The position numbers and the translations under genes are program-made. DNA of 64,000 bases from Apostichopus japonicus. Lineage: Eukaryota > Echinodermata > Holothuroidea > Aspidochirotida > Stichopodidae. Location of the stretch: NCBI RefSeq assembly GCF_037975245.1, contig NC_092568.1, forward strand, positions 4,477,001 to 4,541,000. Direction: 5' to 3'. Positions within the stretch are counted from its first letter, which is position 1; every line of letters begins with the position of its first letter. Of this stretch, positions 18,701-33,700 are shown in pieces. The notes under the pieces were generated by a model. The model saw only the letters and a program-made list of their open reading frames with translations. It did no database searches and was not told the DNA's origin.

Positions 18701-21700
18701 AAGTCTGCTCGTACTGTACATACTAAGTAAGCATTTCATCACACTAGACAGTTATAACTTAGAAACTTTTTCATTGAAACTAAAGGATGCTCTTTAGTTT
18801 TATCATGGGTTGACTACTGTACTGTACATATACAGTGACATTTATATAGGATATATCTATAATCTGATCATACAGTTAACTAATTTCCTCAGAGTTTGCA
18901 CTCCTGAGAGACTGTAACGATACAACAGGCGAACTCCATATTCCATACAGCAGTGTCCAAGTGCTCACTGAATGTATGGGATCTTGTTCTGATGTAAAGT
19001 ACTGTATCTACTCTATGCCTGTGGTCTTTAAGATGTTTACGTAATAACAAGTTAACTGCTATCATATGTGGCTGATGTAATTTAAAATTTAGGCGTACAT
19101 TGTTGCTATGTACACAGTGTGACTGAGTGTGTAGTACTGTGTATATAGTACTTAACAACAAAATGTGTACAGATTTTACCTGTCTTTCTATACCTTGCTC
19201 TTAAATCTTACAGAGCACTAGCATATTTGGTGAGCATTTGATTTATAAGGTACAGTAGCACTGAAGTTAATAACTCTCTAAACCAGTGTACTGTACTGTA
19301 CAGTACACACAACAATACCTTTAAAGAAGAACAGAAAAAAATCCTTTAATATATATGAAATATATTAGTAAATATGTCCTACTTTTAGGACATTGAAGTT
19401 AAATATTCATTTTGTTAACAAATTGTTAATAAATACCAACAACATGTCATGTGTTCAGCATAAACTGTTTTAACTATATATACAGTACCTGGATGCATGT
19501 GTTACTTCAATGTGCTGTACCATACTGTGTTTTTTGCAAAGACTCATCTTTGCTTGGTTTGCCAAGTCGTTGCTTATTGTTAATGAGCTGTGATGTTTTC
19601 ATTTATATAAATTTACATCCTCGTTGCCTTGATCACTTCCTTGGGGCATCAGAGCCATCAGGAAACACATAAAGGTTAGTTAGAACTAGTGTTGCTACAC
19701 ACATTGTGATATCGGTGTCAACTGCCAGACATACATGTAGCTCAGTGATGTCAAAACACTGACGAGCTAGCTCTCTATGGATATATAAATTCAGTCAGGT
19801 GTGGGTATTCATCATGTACTACATAGTTATGCATCTTACCATTACTGTATACTGCTAACAAAGCATGTATAATACCATGCGGCTGTCGTAACTGGTCTAG
19901 ATCTCTGGTAATAAAACCAGGGGTCGCTAAAACCCCTCTAGGGTCGCTAAAATATTCGGAGGGTCACAATAAAAAGACTGGAAAGAAAAGAACATTGACA
20001 ATAGCTGTGAAAAAAAAATGTGGAAAAATCTTGTCACTGTCATTAAATTACAAAAAATGTAAAATATAACACCATGAATATTACAACTAAGTGACCTTTC
20101 ATTTAGAAATGTCCTGAAAAGGTAGGGAAATATCACCTCGTCAGTCGTTGAATCTTTCCAGGGTCACAATATCCACCACTCACCAAGCAGGTCAAGGTGA
20201 AAGGTAGTGTAACCGAGTCAGTTGAGGGTGGGAAGTACTGAACAGAAATCATCCCTATTGTCCTATCTTTCTTAGCAAAGTTCATGAAATACCCCCCCCC
20301 CCCAAAAAAAAGACCCCCAATTTATGTAATCTCTTCAAACCACAGACTGTTTTGGGGGGACAAACTCATACTATTTTTTGAAAAGAAGTCCCCATGTTAC
20401 ACATTGTACTACTTCTTAAATATTGTATTTAAAAGACACATGGACAATAAAAACTGTCATAGTTGTGTACAGTATTATTAGTGTGATCTTCCAGTGGTAG
20501 ATTTTCCTGGATGGCGGGTGGAGGTTGGTTGATTGGTTTTGTATGTTGTGATCAAGGGTGGCGGAAGCACTTTTAATCTGGGGGGGCACCGACGTCGAAG
20601 GGCACTTTGCAGAAATTTAATTGGACTGATGCAGCCTGATATTTAGTACCCTTTATAACTCTTATTGTATTATCTTATATGCATATACACATCACTCCAT
20701 CACCGCCCCCCCCTCAGTGGCGGAGCTAGGGGTAATGGTCAGGGGGGCGAGAATGGTATGTAGGCCGGGGGCACTTTCGACACTATCTAAGCAGAGCGCC
20801 ACCACAAGTTGGCGCGGAGCGTTCAGAAATTTTTTGAGTAAAGATACTCCCTAGATCGCCGGAAATGACCCTTTCCGTGCCTTGCTAATTTGCAGATAAA
20901 CGAACAATAAATAGGTGTCATCGCCATTTTGTCAGAAAATTACACCAACAAAATGTGACAAATGTCAAGAGGTATTTGAAAGTGCAATAAAATAGTCAAT
21001 AATCGCGAATAAGTAAAAAGTGGTAAAAAGCTGAAAATGGCGCCAGCAGTCATTTTGAGTCCGTCAGGGGGGGCATCCGCCCGCTCTGACTGTATGGACG
21101 CTCCGCCACTGCCCCTCCCCCCCTCTCAAGGAAAAAATGCATACTAGCACTGCAATATCCAATGTGCAAATTGGAAACAAGGAACAAGTTTTCTTTCGAG
21201 ACAAAATGAGGTGAAATCATTATAAAGTCCAAGTCCATACACACGCGATCGATACATGCATGAAAGCAAATGAAATATATCAAAATACGAAAGGATGGGG
21301 TAGGTTATGGGATATTAAAACTAAACTCATTATTCATAGTAGGCTATAAATGGCTTCTGCTTATTACAAAGTCACAATGTAATATAGCAATGTATTTTTG
21401 AAAATGTATTAGGATTTTTTGACAAATTGAATATATGCATAATGGCACTCACCAGAATGTTAGAAGCCTTGTGGTAGTAAACATTTGAGTTTGACCCACA
21501 GAAATTCATTAATACTTCTAAATTAGGATTAGATCTCCTACTGAAATATCGCTGACCTAATAAGGTGATCAAGAGTACAATTTTTATGTAGAAGAAGGGC
21601 ACATTTTTATCCTGATGAAAAGTGGGGGGGGCACGTGCCCCCCCCCCGGTTCCGCCGCCCTTGGTTGTGATTGATACAGTTTCTCATGTTTATCTAGACT

Positions 21701-24700
21701 TAGATCTTTTTCCTGCAGCAGTGGTCCATATTGTGAACTTCCATGTACCTGTGTTTTTTGGAAGATTTTCAATACAGTTTAAATTCAAACGCCGTACTAA
21801 AAGTATATATAGTCTTAGACAAATAAAAGTTTGCATTGAAATAGTCCACCCCTCATATGTAAATTGAATAACCCAGTATAACTATTGCACAGACTCACAG
21901 TTCCCTCTTCAGTACAAGTTTGGGTAATATTTTGAAATGAATGCATCAATTTCTTATCCAGCTGGTGTACAGAGATGAGGTTAATCTCACCTTTACCCGA
22001 CAGATAATTTATTTATTTTATGCAAATTCAGTTAACAAAGATTGTTATTGACATCACAGAGTGACAAGCTCTTCCAGCTTTGTTTAGAACAATATTTAAT
22101 TGCCAGGATAGCTATGTGAGTATTATTATACACGACTGTGGGTTTGTTACAAACAGGAAAAGTTTAAGCTAATGGACCTTGCTATTGGCTTATTTTAAGG
22201 AGGGTTTTGTACTCTGTATATATATATCGCAAGAGGAAACGTCAAACTAGCCAATTGAAGCTACAGTAATCCCTAATTGAGGATATGCTGGTACTCTACT
22301 GCAGGTGTTAACTTGAACAGGCAGAGAATTGGATGGATGTTTTCTTGTTGAGATTTGATGTCAGCATGTCAAGGTTTGGGTGGGGGGGGGGGCTAAGGGG
22401 AGAGAAATGATTTATTCTCAACTTGACCTATCTGAAAAGGAATGCATCGCTTAACAACTTGGACAAAGCTCACAAAAATTTAGTAATTCCAAACAAACTT
22501 TGTATAGACATTTTAGTTTATCTTGAAAATGTGGGACCTTCTCATCTAGTTAAGTTTGTTCAGATGGTGATTTCGACTACTGTGGAAGAAAGACTGTGTA
22601 TTATTGGAAAGTACTTTAAGCCATTGCCTTCAGTGTGAAGTTATTTGTTTCTTCCAACTCCAGTTCCATAAAGATTAATATCAATATGTATTAGGGTACT
22701 GGCAGAAGATACTTAATATGATAATGAAATGCATGTACAGTATGTGTTTCAATATCTTCATAATTATCATAATAAAAATCAACATTCAACTTGTGTAATT
22801 TTTATAATAATTTTTGATAATAATCTTACTAAGGCCATTATATATTATAACGCCATATATAATTATGATTCATCCGTTTATATATATATATATATATATG
22901 TATGTAAAGTTAATTTCCAGAGTGAAGGGACTATTAACAATGTTTTGTACAAAACGATACTCCACACAAGTTGTTTGGAAAATGTTTTTATATTACACGC
23001 TATCACAGGTTGATTTTCCTGCAGTCAGAGCTAGTAGTTTTGTTTGTTACTTGCCCACTGTAATTTTACATACTGTACAGTAGGATAACCAATGATGTAA
23101 GACTCTTATAGAAGGAATACAAAATTTGAAACCTTGATGACGAGTTAAAACACCTTTTATGGATTATAAATGTTTAAATTCTTGTTCTTTTCTTTTTTGT
23201 TATTTGGTTTTTAGAAGAGGCTTGCATCTGCTAGTAGCAGTGCTGGTAATACTATCTGGAATGGCAAGAGCAGTGGATAAATCCAACTTTAAGAAATGTG
23301 ACCAAAGTGGATTTTGCAAGTAAGTTGTAGCTCAAGAAATTTTCATATATATTTGAGACGTTAAATGTTTGGAAATCGATCAATAGAAGTTGTGCAGACA
23401 AGATTTGGCAGTTGTTTCTTAAGTTTCTTGACGTTTGACTCTAACTAATGAGTCTACATTAACTACATGAAAGTATTTCAATTTTGCTCTGGACATGTTA
23501 ATGAAAAAATCAGTACTGCAAGGCATGCTGTTGTTTGGCCCCACTTATTTCCACTCCTGCTCCCCACCCCACTCCCCCTCTCTAGTTATACCCATGTAAC
23601 ACTGTTCCCCTGTCTCTGTCATTTCTTTCCCCACCCCCTACTCCCCACCCCACTCCCCCTCTCTAGTTATACCCATGTAATACTGTTCCCCTGTCTCCCT
23701 GTCATTTCTTTCCCCACCCCCTACTCCCCCTCTCTGGTTATATACATGTAACACTGTTTCCCTATCTCTCTCTTTTTTCAATCCCCACCCCACTCCCCCT
23801 CTCTGGTTATACCCATGCAACACTATTTCCCTATTTCTCTCTTATTTCTATCCCTACCCCTACACTACCCCCACTCCCCATCTCTACTAATACCCATGTA
23901 ACACTATTCCCCTATCTCTCTCTTTTTTTCAATCCCTACCACTTACTCCCAACACCCCTTTCCCTCTCTCTATTTATACCCGTGTAACACTATTCCCATA
24001 TCTCTCTCTCTCTCTCTCATTTCTAGACGTAACCGTCGCATCCAACCAGGCAGTTCTCCATACGCCGCTGACCTGGATTCAGCAAGGCTGGAGAATGGAG
24101 TACTGCATCTCAACGTCCTGAACACACAGACCGGCATTCTCCTCAAGCTGGAACTTTACGCACTTCAGAATCAAATGGTCAGGATGAAGATCAATGAAGT
24201 TAGCCCTCTGAAGCCCAGATATGAAGTCCCTGATGTGCTAGTAGCTGAACCAGAAGTTGCTAGGTGAGTATACTGTACTGATCTCTCTGTTTTGTTATGT
24301 TTACTTTCGTTTATAACTGATTTAGAGAGACTGTTGACTTGGATGGATGTTCTCAGCTTTTTAATCATCTTTTGATCACTTTATGATGTAGAATATAATG
24401 AGTAGGTGTTTGGTGGAGCACAGGTTGGTTAATTTGAAGAGGAGTTAAATGATAGCAAAGTATTTTTCTGGAATCTAATAAGTAGATTGATATTGTATAT
24501 CACCCAAAAAAACAGACTATTTAAACTGCTCTTATTTTTTCCATAAATGACCAGATCTTTGTTAGGTAAAAGGCATATACACCAAATGATGCAGAAAAAG
24601 CTGTTTTTAGTCGTTCAGAGGAAAACAATTCTTTCTTTTCTCAACATGCAGTTGGCAACTAGGTGAAAAGAGCGAGAGTGTTCTGGAGGGTTCACACGGT

Positions 24701-27700
24701 AACGCGATGTCTTTTGTCTTGACCGCCCAGCCGTTCCGCTTGGACATCCTGTATGATGGTCAGCTAGTCACCAGGGTCAACTCCAGAGGACTCATGAACT
24801 TTGAACACCTTCGGACCAAAAAGAAGTGAGTTCGTCTTCCACCTTTCTTCTGCTCTGCGTGAATATTTTAATAGAGTGGTTTGTTCTTGATTAGAGGTTA
24901 GTGAGATTTATGTATGTATGATTCCAAGTTCAATTTCCCTAACTTGTATATTTAATACTCTGATATATATTGTTAAGTGATTATTGCCTCCCAAACTTGC
25001 AATTAGCTGGTAATTAGACTTCCTGGTTATTGACATTAACTTCCACTTCAATTTTCCTTATGTTATACAAGGAAGGGCCTTTAGGTTCACTTGTTCCAAC
25101 TCTTTTACTACTCTGTGAATTGTTTTGAAATTAACAGTTTCTTATAGTAAACATCGTGCCCCAGACTAATTGCGACAAAATTCCAAACGGAAGGGAAATC
25201 AGATAATGGCAAAACCACTTGAACTTGGATTCGTACCTGTCAAGTTTATTTGTGAATTTGTTGGAGGTATGCAGGAAGCATTGTTAATCTATATTGTATA
25301 TCTATATGGTACTGTAGTAGTGAGAGACCTTCCCAAGGTATTAAATGTCTTGATGTTTACATCAAATTCAGATTGCAAATGTTGCATAAAGATCCCCAAA
25401 TAGGTAGAACGATAACATTGGTGTCGCCCTTCGTCACTTTGGAAGATATTGACATAAAACTAAAATAGTCGCAGTATTGTGATCCATTAGAATTTGAGTT
25501 TACTGGCCTAAAGATACAGACTTAGTGTTCAATATACACCAAACCTATGCATTTCTCCTACAGTGTACACACTGATTTGATCTAAAGTTGTTACTTTTTT
25601 TCCGGCCAAAAACTAAGACCTGCTTGTCCTATGTGGACAACCAGAAAAATCCTTAAAAATTTGCCCTTTCTTGCATACAGAGAGATTTTGTTAATTTCCA
25701 TGATCATAATACTGTACCTGTACATAGAGGAAACTCAGCACAAGTTGGCTTTAGAAGCAATTTTTTTATTTTTTGTGGTTTTATTCAAGTCGTCAAATCA
25801 AACACCCTGTTTAAATTGTAATTAACATTTCTGTCTCTCACTCCATATCCACCAGCTGATCTTATCACCTTTTATTTTTATCTGGTTATAAAATATCAAA
25901 TCTCAGCGTGTGTTTTAGATTAGGAGTACCCCAGGAGGTTTCTCTCACTGTCGACTCGCCAAATTTTGTATCGTTCATCCTAAGATATGCTAACTCTCTG
26001 AAACATGTACATGTATGCATAATTCAATGCACGAGGCAACTAGCACAAATGCAACTGCACTACTTCATTCATATTGGTGTGAGATGGCTGATTGTTTGAG
26101 AAATCCTTTTGCATGTAAATTTACAGGTGATTCAACTTTCATGTGCATTGATAGAAAAAAATTGCACTGATTTATGCAGATTTAGAATGTTATATACAAA
26201 ACTGCTCTGTAGTAGAAGTTTGTATTAATTCATATTAAACGTTATACTGATGCTTAAAAAGCAGCCAACAAATGATTAAGTTAATACATTCCTTGATAAT
26301 ACGACCTGTTATGTTATTCCCAAGTGCTGAGACAATTAAATGTCTCAATGAGGAGAAACGACTTATGGATGCAGGTAAAATGCTTTTGGAACATGAGTGA
26401 TTGTTATTTGACTAACTCCTAGCATAGGACAATACCTTAGAACTGATTGGATCCTCAATGTACAATGACATAGCATTTCTTTTTCTCTCTGCAATTTCAC
26501 TTAACCTCTAAATGTTGTCAAGTGGTCTACAACAATACAACATAGTAGATGTAATTTAAGTCTAGCCTAACCTGTATACAGATGTACCTCGGTCTAGCCT
26601 AATCTACAAACAGATGTACCTAGGTCTAGAATAATCTGCATACAGAGTACATAGGTCTAGCCTAACCTGCATGTACTTCTGTAGGCCTTGTCAAGTCTGC
26701 ATACACATGTAGGTCAAGTCTAATCTGCATACAGATATATCTAGGTCTAGCTTAATCTGCATGCATATTTAGCAAGGTCTAGTCTAACCTGCGTACACAT
26801 GTACTTAGGGCTAGTCTAACCTGCACACAGATGCACCTAGGTCCAGCCTTATCTGTATTGCTTTAGTGAGGTTGTTGAATATTGTCATCCAATTATTATA
26901 AATACTTGCTGATGTATCAATTTTTGACAAGCAGAAATACTTCATATCATCCATGTGGAACAATTGCAAAAAGTAAATGATGAATGAATAAAATGTTTTA
27001 TAATTCACAGAGATGTATAGTATCATTGAAATGCAACAATCTGCTGTACATTTCAGGTTTTACAGTTATCTACAAGTAAGTTTCAGAAGTAGTAGCCAAA
27101 GTATTTATTTTTTTGTTCTTCTTTTTACTTTCTCCTTAGTGTTGATCCTCCTCAGGATGAGAATGAAGAGGTAAGTTTCTCCCCTTTCCTATATTTTCCA
27201 ACATTCCCTTTCTCTTATCTTTCATTTGCTATTAATGGTTTTTTCCTGTAGTAGGTCATTATTCTATCAGATTTAAGACTTTTGCAAGTCTTTTAGAATC
27301 TGCTAACACCAAGAACCCATTATTAGTGCAATAAGGGATGTTTTGATTACTAAGGTGGCTACATTACATAGCAAAACATAAAGTGATTTGAGATAGCATA
27401 CATATAGCTGTCTTAATTAAAACAGTTAACAGAACAGTAAACAGAAAACAATATAATAGATAAAAACAGGAAATCTGAAAGTATATTCATGATGGTGGTC
27501 GTTTTTTCCCTAAAATCTTTCAGGAGAAAAAAGAGGAAGAGGGAGAAGAGCAGGAAGAAGAGGTTGCGGATGATTCAGAAATAGAAGATGAGAAGGCGGA
27601 TGGCATGTGGGAGGAGACATTTAAAACACATCACGATAGTAAACCAAATGGTAATGTTTCATTCTTGTGATCTATCTCTACTTTGTGAGATATGTCAAAC

Positions 27701-30700
27701 TCTTTAAAACACGTACATCTTGATAGTCAACCAAATGGTAATGTTACATTCTTGTGGCACTCTATCTCTACATTTTGTGGAATATGTCAAACTCTATAAA
27801 ACACATCACGATAGTAAACCAAATGGTAATGTTTCATCCTTGTGGCACTCTATCTCTACACTTTGTGAAATATGTCAAACTCTATAAAACACATCACGAT
27901 AGTAAACCACATGGTAATGTTTCATTCTTGTGCACTATCTCTACATTTTGTGAAATATGTCAAACTCTATAAAACACATTGTGATAGTAAACCAAATGGT
28001 AATGTTTCATCCTTGTGGCACTCTATCTCTACACTTTGTGAAATATGTCAAACTCTATAAAACACATTGCGATAGTAAACCAAATGGTAATGTTTCATTC
28101 TTGTGCACTATCTCTACATTTTGTGAAATATGTCAAACTCTATAAAACACATTGCGATAGTAAACCAAATGGTAATGTTTCATTCTTGTGGCACTCTATC
28201 TCTACACTTTGTGAAATATGTCAAACTCTATAAAACACGTACATCTTGATAGTCAACCAAATGGTAATGTTTCATTCTTGTGCACTATCTCTACATTTTG
28301 TGAAATATGTCAAACTCTATAAAACACATTGCGATAGTAAACCAAATGGTAATGTTTCATTCTTGTGCACTATCTCTACATTTTGTGGAATATGTCAAAC
28401 TCTATAAAACACATCACGATAGTAAACCAAATGGTAATGTTTCATCCTTGTGGCACTCTCTACACTTTGTGAAATATGTCAAACTCTATTATAAAGCAGC
28501 TTATTACTCTTTCACGTAATACTGTCATAGCAATATTGCATTTTGATCCACCTATCACTATTTACAGTTATTCCTCGATATCTAAGTTTCTCTTCATCAG
28601 TAAATGAATTTTCAGTTGTTTATGCTTTCAAGACTGTGACAACAACTTTTGCTCATACTTTTTTTTTCTTTAATATGTTGAGGTTAGGCCTACCGTAGCT
28701 ACTGTATCTGCATATAGAAAATATGGTGTCATCTGCCCAGATAGGCTTAGTGTTGGAATTGTTTGTATTAATATTAAGGGACTTAACAAGAAATAAACAG
28801 TTCATGCCGAAGTTAATGTTTCAACCAACTGCTGTAACATACAGATTAGACTTCATTAGTTTTCAAAATAAAAAGAAACTGTTAGCAAACTGCTTATCCA
28901 CTAAAGAGCCAGTGTAAATTAATTAGGTTTCATAAGGAATGTGTGATGTCTTAACCTGCATATTGTAATTCAGTGCCACATTTAATAGTTGCATTTATAA
29001 ACTTCTCTTTGTCTTCAGGTCCTTCTGCGGTTGCTATGGATTTTACATTCCCTGGTTACGAACACCTTTATGGTATACCAGAACATGCCGATACATTAGC
29101 ACTGAAGACAACTAAGTGAGTGCTCTGTCCTTGATGCTTGTAATGAATTGAAGTTAGAAGAATCACACAGCACAAACTGCACAGTCTTTATTAGATTAAT
29201 GTTATCAAGCCATTGTGAGACATCAGAAAGCAACTTTCATGAATAACACAAGATTTTACCATTAATTTCTGTCTGGTATCAAGTACAATCTACATACATT
29301 GAAGTTATTATTATCACTTCAACATTGTAATTTGTCCATGGTTGAGGTCAGCTCAATATTAAAAGCTCCAGAAATAAGAATTGATCGAAGAGTTCTCTTC
29401 TGCCTTCAGTGATTGTACAACCATTTTGGTTTGTTCAAGTACTTTTCATTTTGTTTTTGTTTTTTTTGGGGTGGGGGGGTAAGGGTAAGGGTAAGGGCTG
29501 TGACTGTAGTGGGGCTGAGCTGAAAGCAAGGTTTAGGGTAACATTCAGTTCCTATTTTTATCCAAAGTGTATGGTTTGGTTCTTGTTTTTGAGTGGTACT
29601 GTATCATATCTAAATGAAATGATACAACTATGAACTGTTCTTCTGAAATGGAAACTTTTTCATATGTTAAGTTATATCAGTCGCATCGGGAAACCTTTGT
29701 TACATCTTTTTGTTTTCAGATCAGACGAGCCGTACAGGCTATACAATTTGGATGTATTTGAATACGACCTAGATAGCCGCATGGCCTTGTATGGGTCTGT
29801 TCCATTGATGCTAGCTCATAAGTGAGTACGCCTTCATAGGTTTTCTGTGTACCTTTAATTCTATAGGAAGGTCAGATCACCAAATGACAGATATCTCGTT
29901 TAATGTTAGCAAATAAATACAGGGAGATAACATACTTGACTGGCATAGTTTTCATCAATGGCTGTGACCATTATTTATATACATTCTGGTACAGAAATAT
30001 CATAAAAAATTTATCAGTCTTATTGTATTTTCATCTGGTAACAACAGTGTGTGACATCACTGTTGTACATTAGTTGAAAATGTTTCATTATGTAGAGTTT
30101 ACACTGGTCTGTGGACCACCTTGGTTTATGAAAAAGGATGGGATTGTCATGGATACATGAGAACAATGGACTATGGTCATAATGGAATGTAGTCTATATA
30201 ATGGAATGTAGTCTATAGTTCTAAGCTTGTCTATATGGAATTTCATAGATTGTTTCAGTATTACATTAAGATTAGAAATGTTTTGTATCCTCAGAAACAA
30301 AGTGATTGTGACCATTCAGGCACACACAATGCTTACGTTGATTTGAGTTGCTGTTAAGTGAGATAGAAAGTTAAATGTTATTTTGTCGTGATTATCTTCA
30401 CAGTTCTGATCGTACTGTCGGTCTGTTTTGGTTGAACGCAGCAGAGACCTGGATAGATATCACATCAAACACAGCAGACAAGGTAAAGAACAGGCTTTTT
30501 CATTTCTAATTTGTATTTTCTAAGCATCACTCATTAAAGGAATCTGGCTATCTGCTCTAGTTGCATTGAATTCCAGATTTGCTAGTCGATTTTTATTAAT
30601 GGTTACCTCATTATCTTGTCCCTCACACATACTTGTCTCTCACACATGACACACAGAAATTTATTATTTATTCCATCACTAATATCTGCATCTAAAGTAG

Positions 30701-33700
30701 CTGGTTGCCTTTTGTGCAGTTTTCCCAGATCCATTTGTCATAGAGTCATCAGTTAATTAGCGTTTCAAGCATTTAATTATACTGACAATTTCCAGCCTTG
30801 AGTGAAAAATTCCTTTTCTAAAGGCCTTTTGTATATCAAAGAAAATTTTACCACAGTATGGTATCTTTGGTACAGTAGTGTGAATATTTTGCAGAATCTT
30901 TTGTGTTAAGTGTATTTGCATGGCAGTATATACTATATAATAGTGTCTTGTTAAGAGAAGTCACTGCTTCAAGTTGCAAATAAACAGAGTTATTGTTGCT
31001 GTCAGAGAGAAGTCGTTCATTATGTAACACTTGCTTTAGTGTTGTATGATTTAACTAGACACTTCCCTACAACTGTACAACAGTAATCTCAATGTTTGTA
31101 CACATCAACGATTTCATTTGTCATCGATCTCATGGGTTTATCTTCAGAGTATGTTTGGAAGAATGATGGACTATGTGAAGGGAGACCAGGAGGTTCCCGA
31201 GATGAACACTCACTGGATCTCGGAGAGCGGTATCATTGATGTCTTCTTCCTGATGGGTCCAAAGCCCTACGACATCTTCAGCCAGTATGCCTCTCTGACT
31301 GGGCTACCGTACATGCCTCCGGTAAGTCACCAGCCAAAAGATTAATGGTCAGAATAGGGTATTGTCTAAAGGCTAATTATAATACTTACATGCCACCTGG
31401 TTTAAGAACTGTTGATTTGAATGTGGTATTTACAGCTTAAAGGAATCTGATAATGTACACACTGCACATAAGTCATCAGTTGAACAAATTTCAGGATTGT
31501 AGTAGGTTATTCCCAGTTTAAAAGCATAACTGATTGAAACATAACATTATAGGTTGAGAGACTAGGATGACATGAGTGTACCCATCTGTTCAGTCCGTGA
31601 ATTTAGTACTCTCACCTCATCCCTCACGCCCCATGTAAACCTTTCCTTCCTACCTTTATTTGCCTCTCCTAAGCAAACCAGTATAATGGGTAAAGACAGT
31701 TGCCCCCACCTGCCACCCAATGCTATCATATTTCCCGTCAATCACAGATATTGCTTTCCATTTAATCCCATTGTTTGTTGTTTTGGTGTTGACAGATGTT
31801 TGCTCTGGGATATCATCAGTGCAGATGGAACTATAACGATGAAGAAGATGTGAAAACGTAAGCAAACCTTTAGAAATATCTCGTTATATTTAGAATCCTT
31901 CTTTTTTCTCAAATGGTTGAAGTAGTTTAGTTTTACTTTTGTTTTCTAATATCAAGTAATTTTTTATATTTCATTATAATTAAGCACTTTTATGTCTAGC
32001 TTGTCTCTCTGCATTGTTTTAAGTTATTAATATATTGTTTTTTTAATTTAGTAGTTTTCTTTCTCATATGTTACATTTCTTCATTGGTAATTGTTGCTTG
32101 CTGCCATCATGTTTCTTAATCTGTTAACATCAAGGATACATGGTATATGTAAAATCATGGGTACTCTGTTATTTTTATCAAGTGAGCAACATGTTTTAGT
32201 TGAGTTATCAGAATTTGTAAAACAATGTATTAACATATATCCCCCCTCCCCCACCCCGAGGTGCTGACATCCTAAATATAGCTTCATTAGCATTCCAGAC
32301 ATTGAGCATAACTATTTTGAAGGTGAAAATCTTGAAAACTGGAATGGCGATAGAAACAATTACTAGCACTCAAATTTTATTTTTAGTTGGTCTGTGGCCG
32401 ATCAAGACTACAATTCATTCTTGAATATGTTTATATCTACATTTTTATTGTTATGGTTATTATGATTGTTGTTGTTATGATTATGCTTCACCCTTGGTAA
32501 TAAATTTTACAAACACTTGTGTAAAATTGAGCCACTTTGCATTAATAATAATGATATACTTTTCACCAGAATTCTTTTGTCTTTTTCAGAGTTGATGAAA
32601 AGTTTGATGAGCATGATATACCGTATGACGTCATTTGGTTGGATATTGAACACACTAACGGAAAGAGGTGAGTGATATGAACTGGTTTGAATTCTAATCA
32701 GTTATCAACTCTAATTATGCGGTTATTCTGCAGTTTTATCAATCTTACAACTGTTGTTACCCACAATATGATTGCAATGCATCACACTTTCACATTTTCA
32801 ACCAAATAAATATAAATTTAGTGAGTAATTCATTCATTCGTTTTTATTCTTAAAAGTTTTATATCACCTCGATACTTTTTCATATTAGTAATTATTATTG
32901 GCATAATTATTCAAAAGAAACTTGAATAGACAAACTGATGTACTACATGTTTAGTGGTGACCAAATATTGACCACACTCTTGTCACTCCTATAAACTTTT
33001 TTTCTCTCATTTTTGTTAAAATATATGCCTTGGTGCCCCATTCAATAATCATTTGAAATTTGCCTTGAGTGCCTTGCCATGTTATTGTCTCTCTTGATCT
33101 TTAATTATAGCTCTATATGTAACCTACAGAGGATTGTAGAGTGAATATAAAAATTGGGTAAATAGCTAATACAACTCCCCCACCACCTACTCCCCCCCCC
33201 CAGGACACACACATCCTTCTTCTCTCAACTTGTTGGAAAGAGAGGAACAAACATTAATTGATCTGATTTACTTAAAAGTGGAGTTATTCCTAAGTTTGGA
33301 CAGTTTTAAGCAATAAAGTTTTGACTAATTACACCTAAACAATTATTGAGTATGATAAAGTCAGTCATGGGTGTATTTGTGCTTCATCCTTTACTGTGTA
33401 TTTCTTATTTCACGCAGATACATGACTTGGGACAAACATAAGTTCCCAAACCCAATCGAAATGCAGAATAACATCGCCTCCAAGGGTCGGAAGGTAAGAG
33501 AGATGTTGCCCGATAAATCCAGTAGTTTACATGAGTATGCCAATTTCATCACATTTTGAATGAACCTATCGGGGTATTATCTGTCTTGAAATCTAGTATC
33601 CAAACTTAGAATTTATCAACAGGGAATACTAGTGTTTGCCTTCAAATATGAACTTGGTTATTAATGAGCAAACTACGGCAGTATTGTGCAGTCTTTTCGA

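Noticed and set aside
29478-29498. Telomere-like GGGTAAGGGTAAGGG
   Set aside because: The unit is GGGTAA, not the animal telomere unit TTAGGG, and only about three copies occur next to a G-run.
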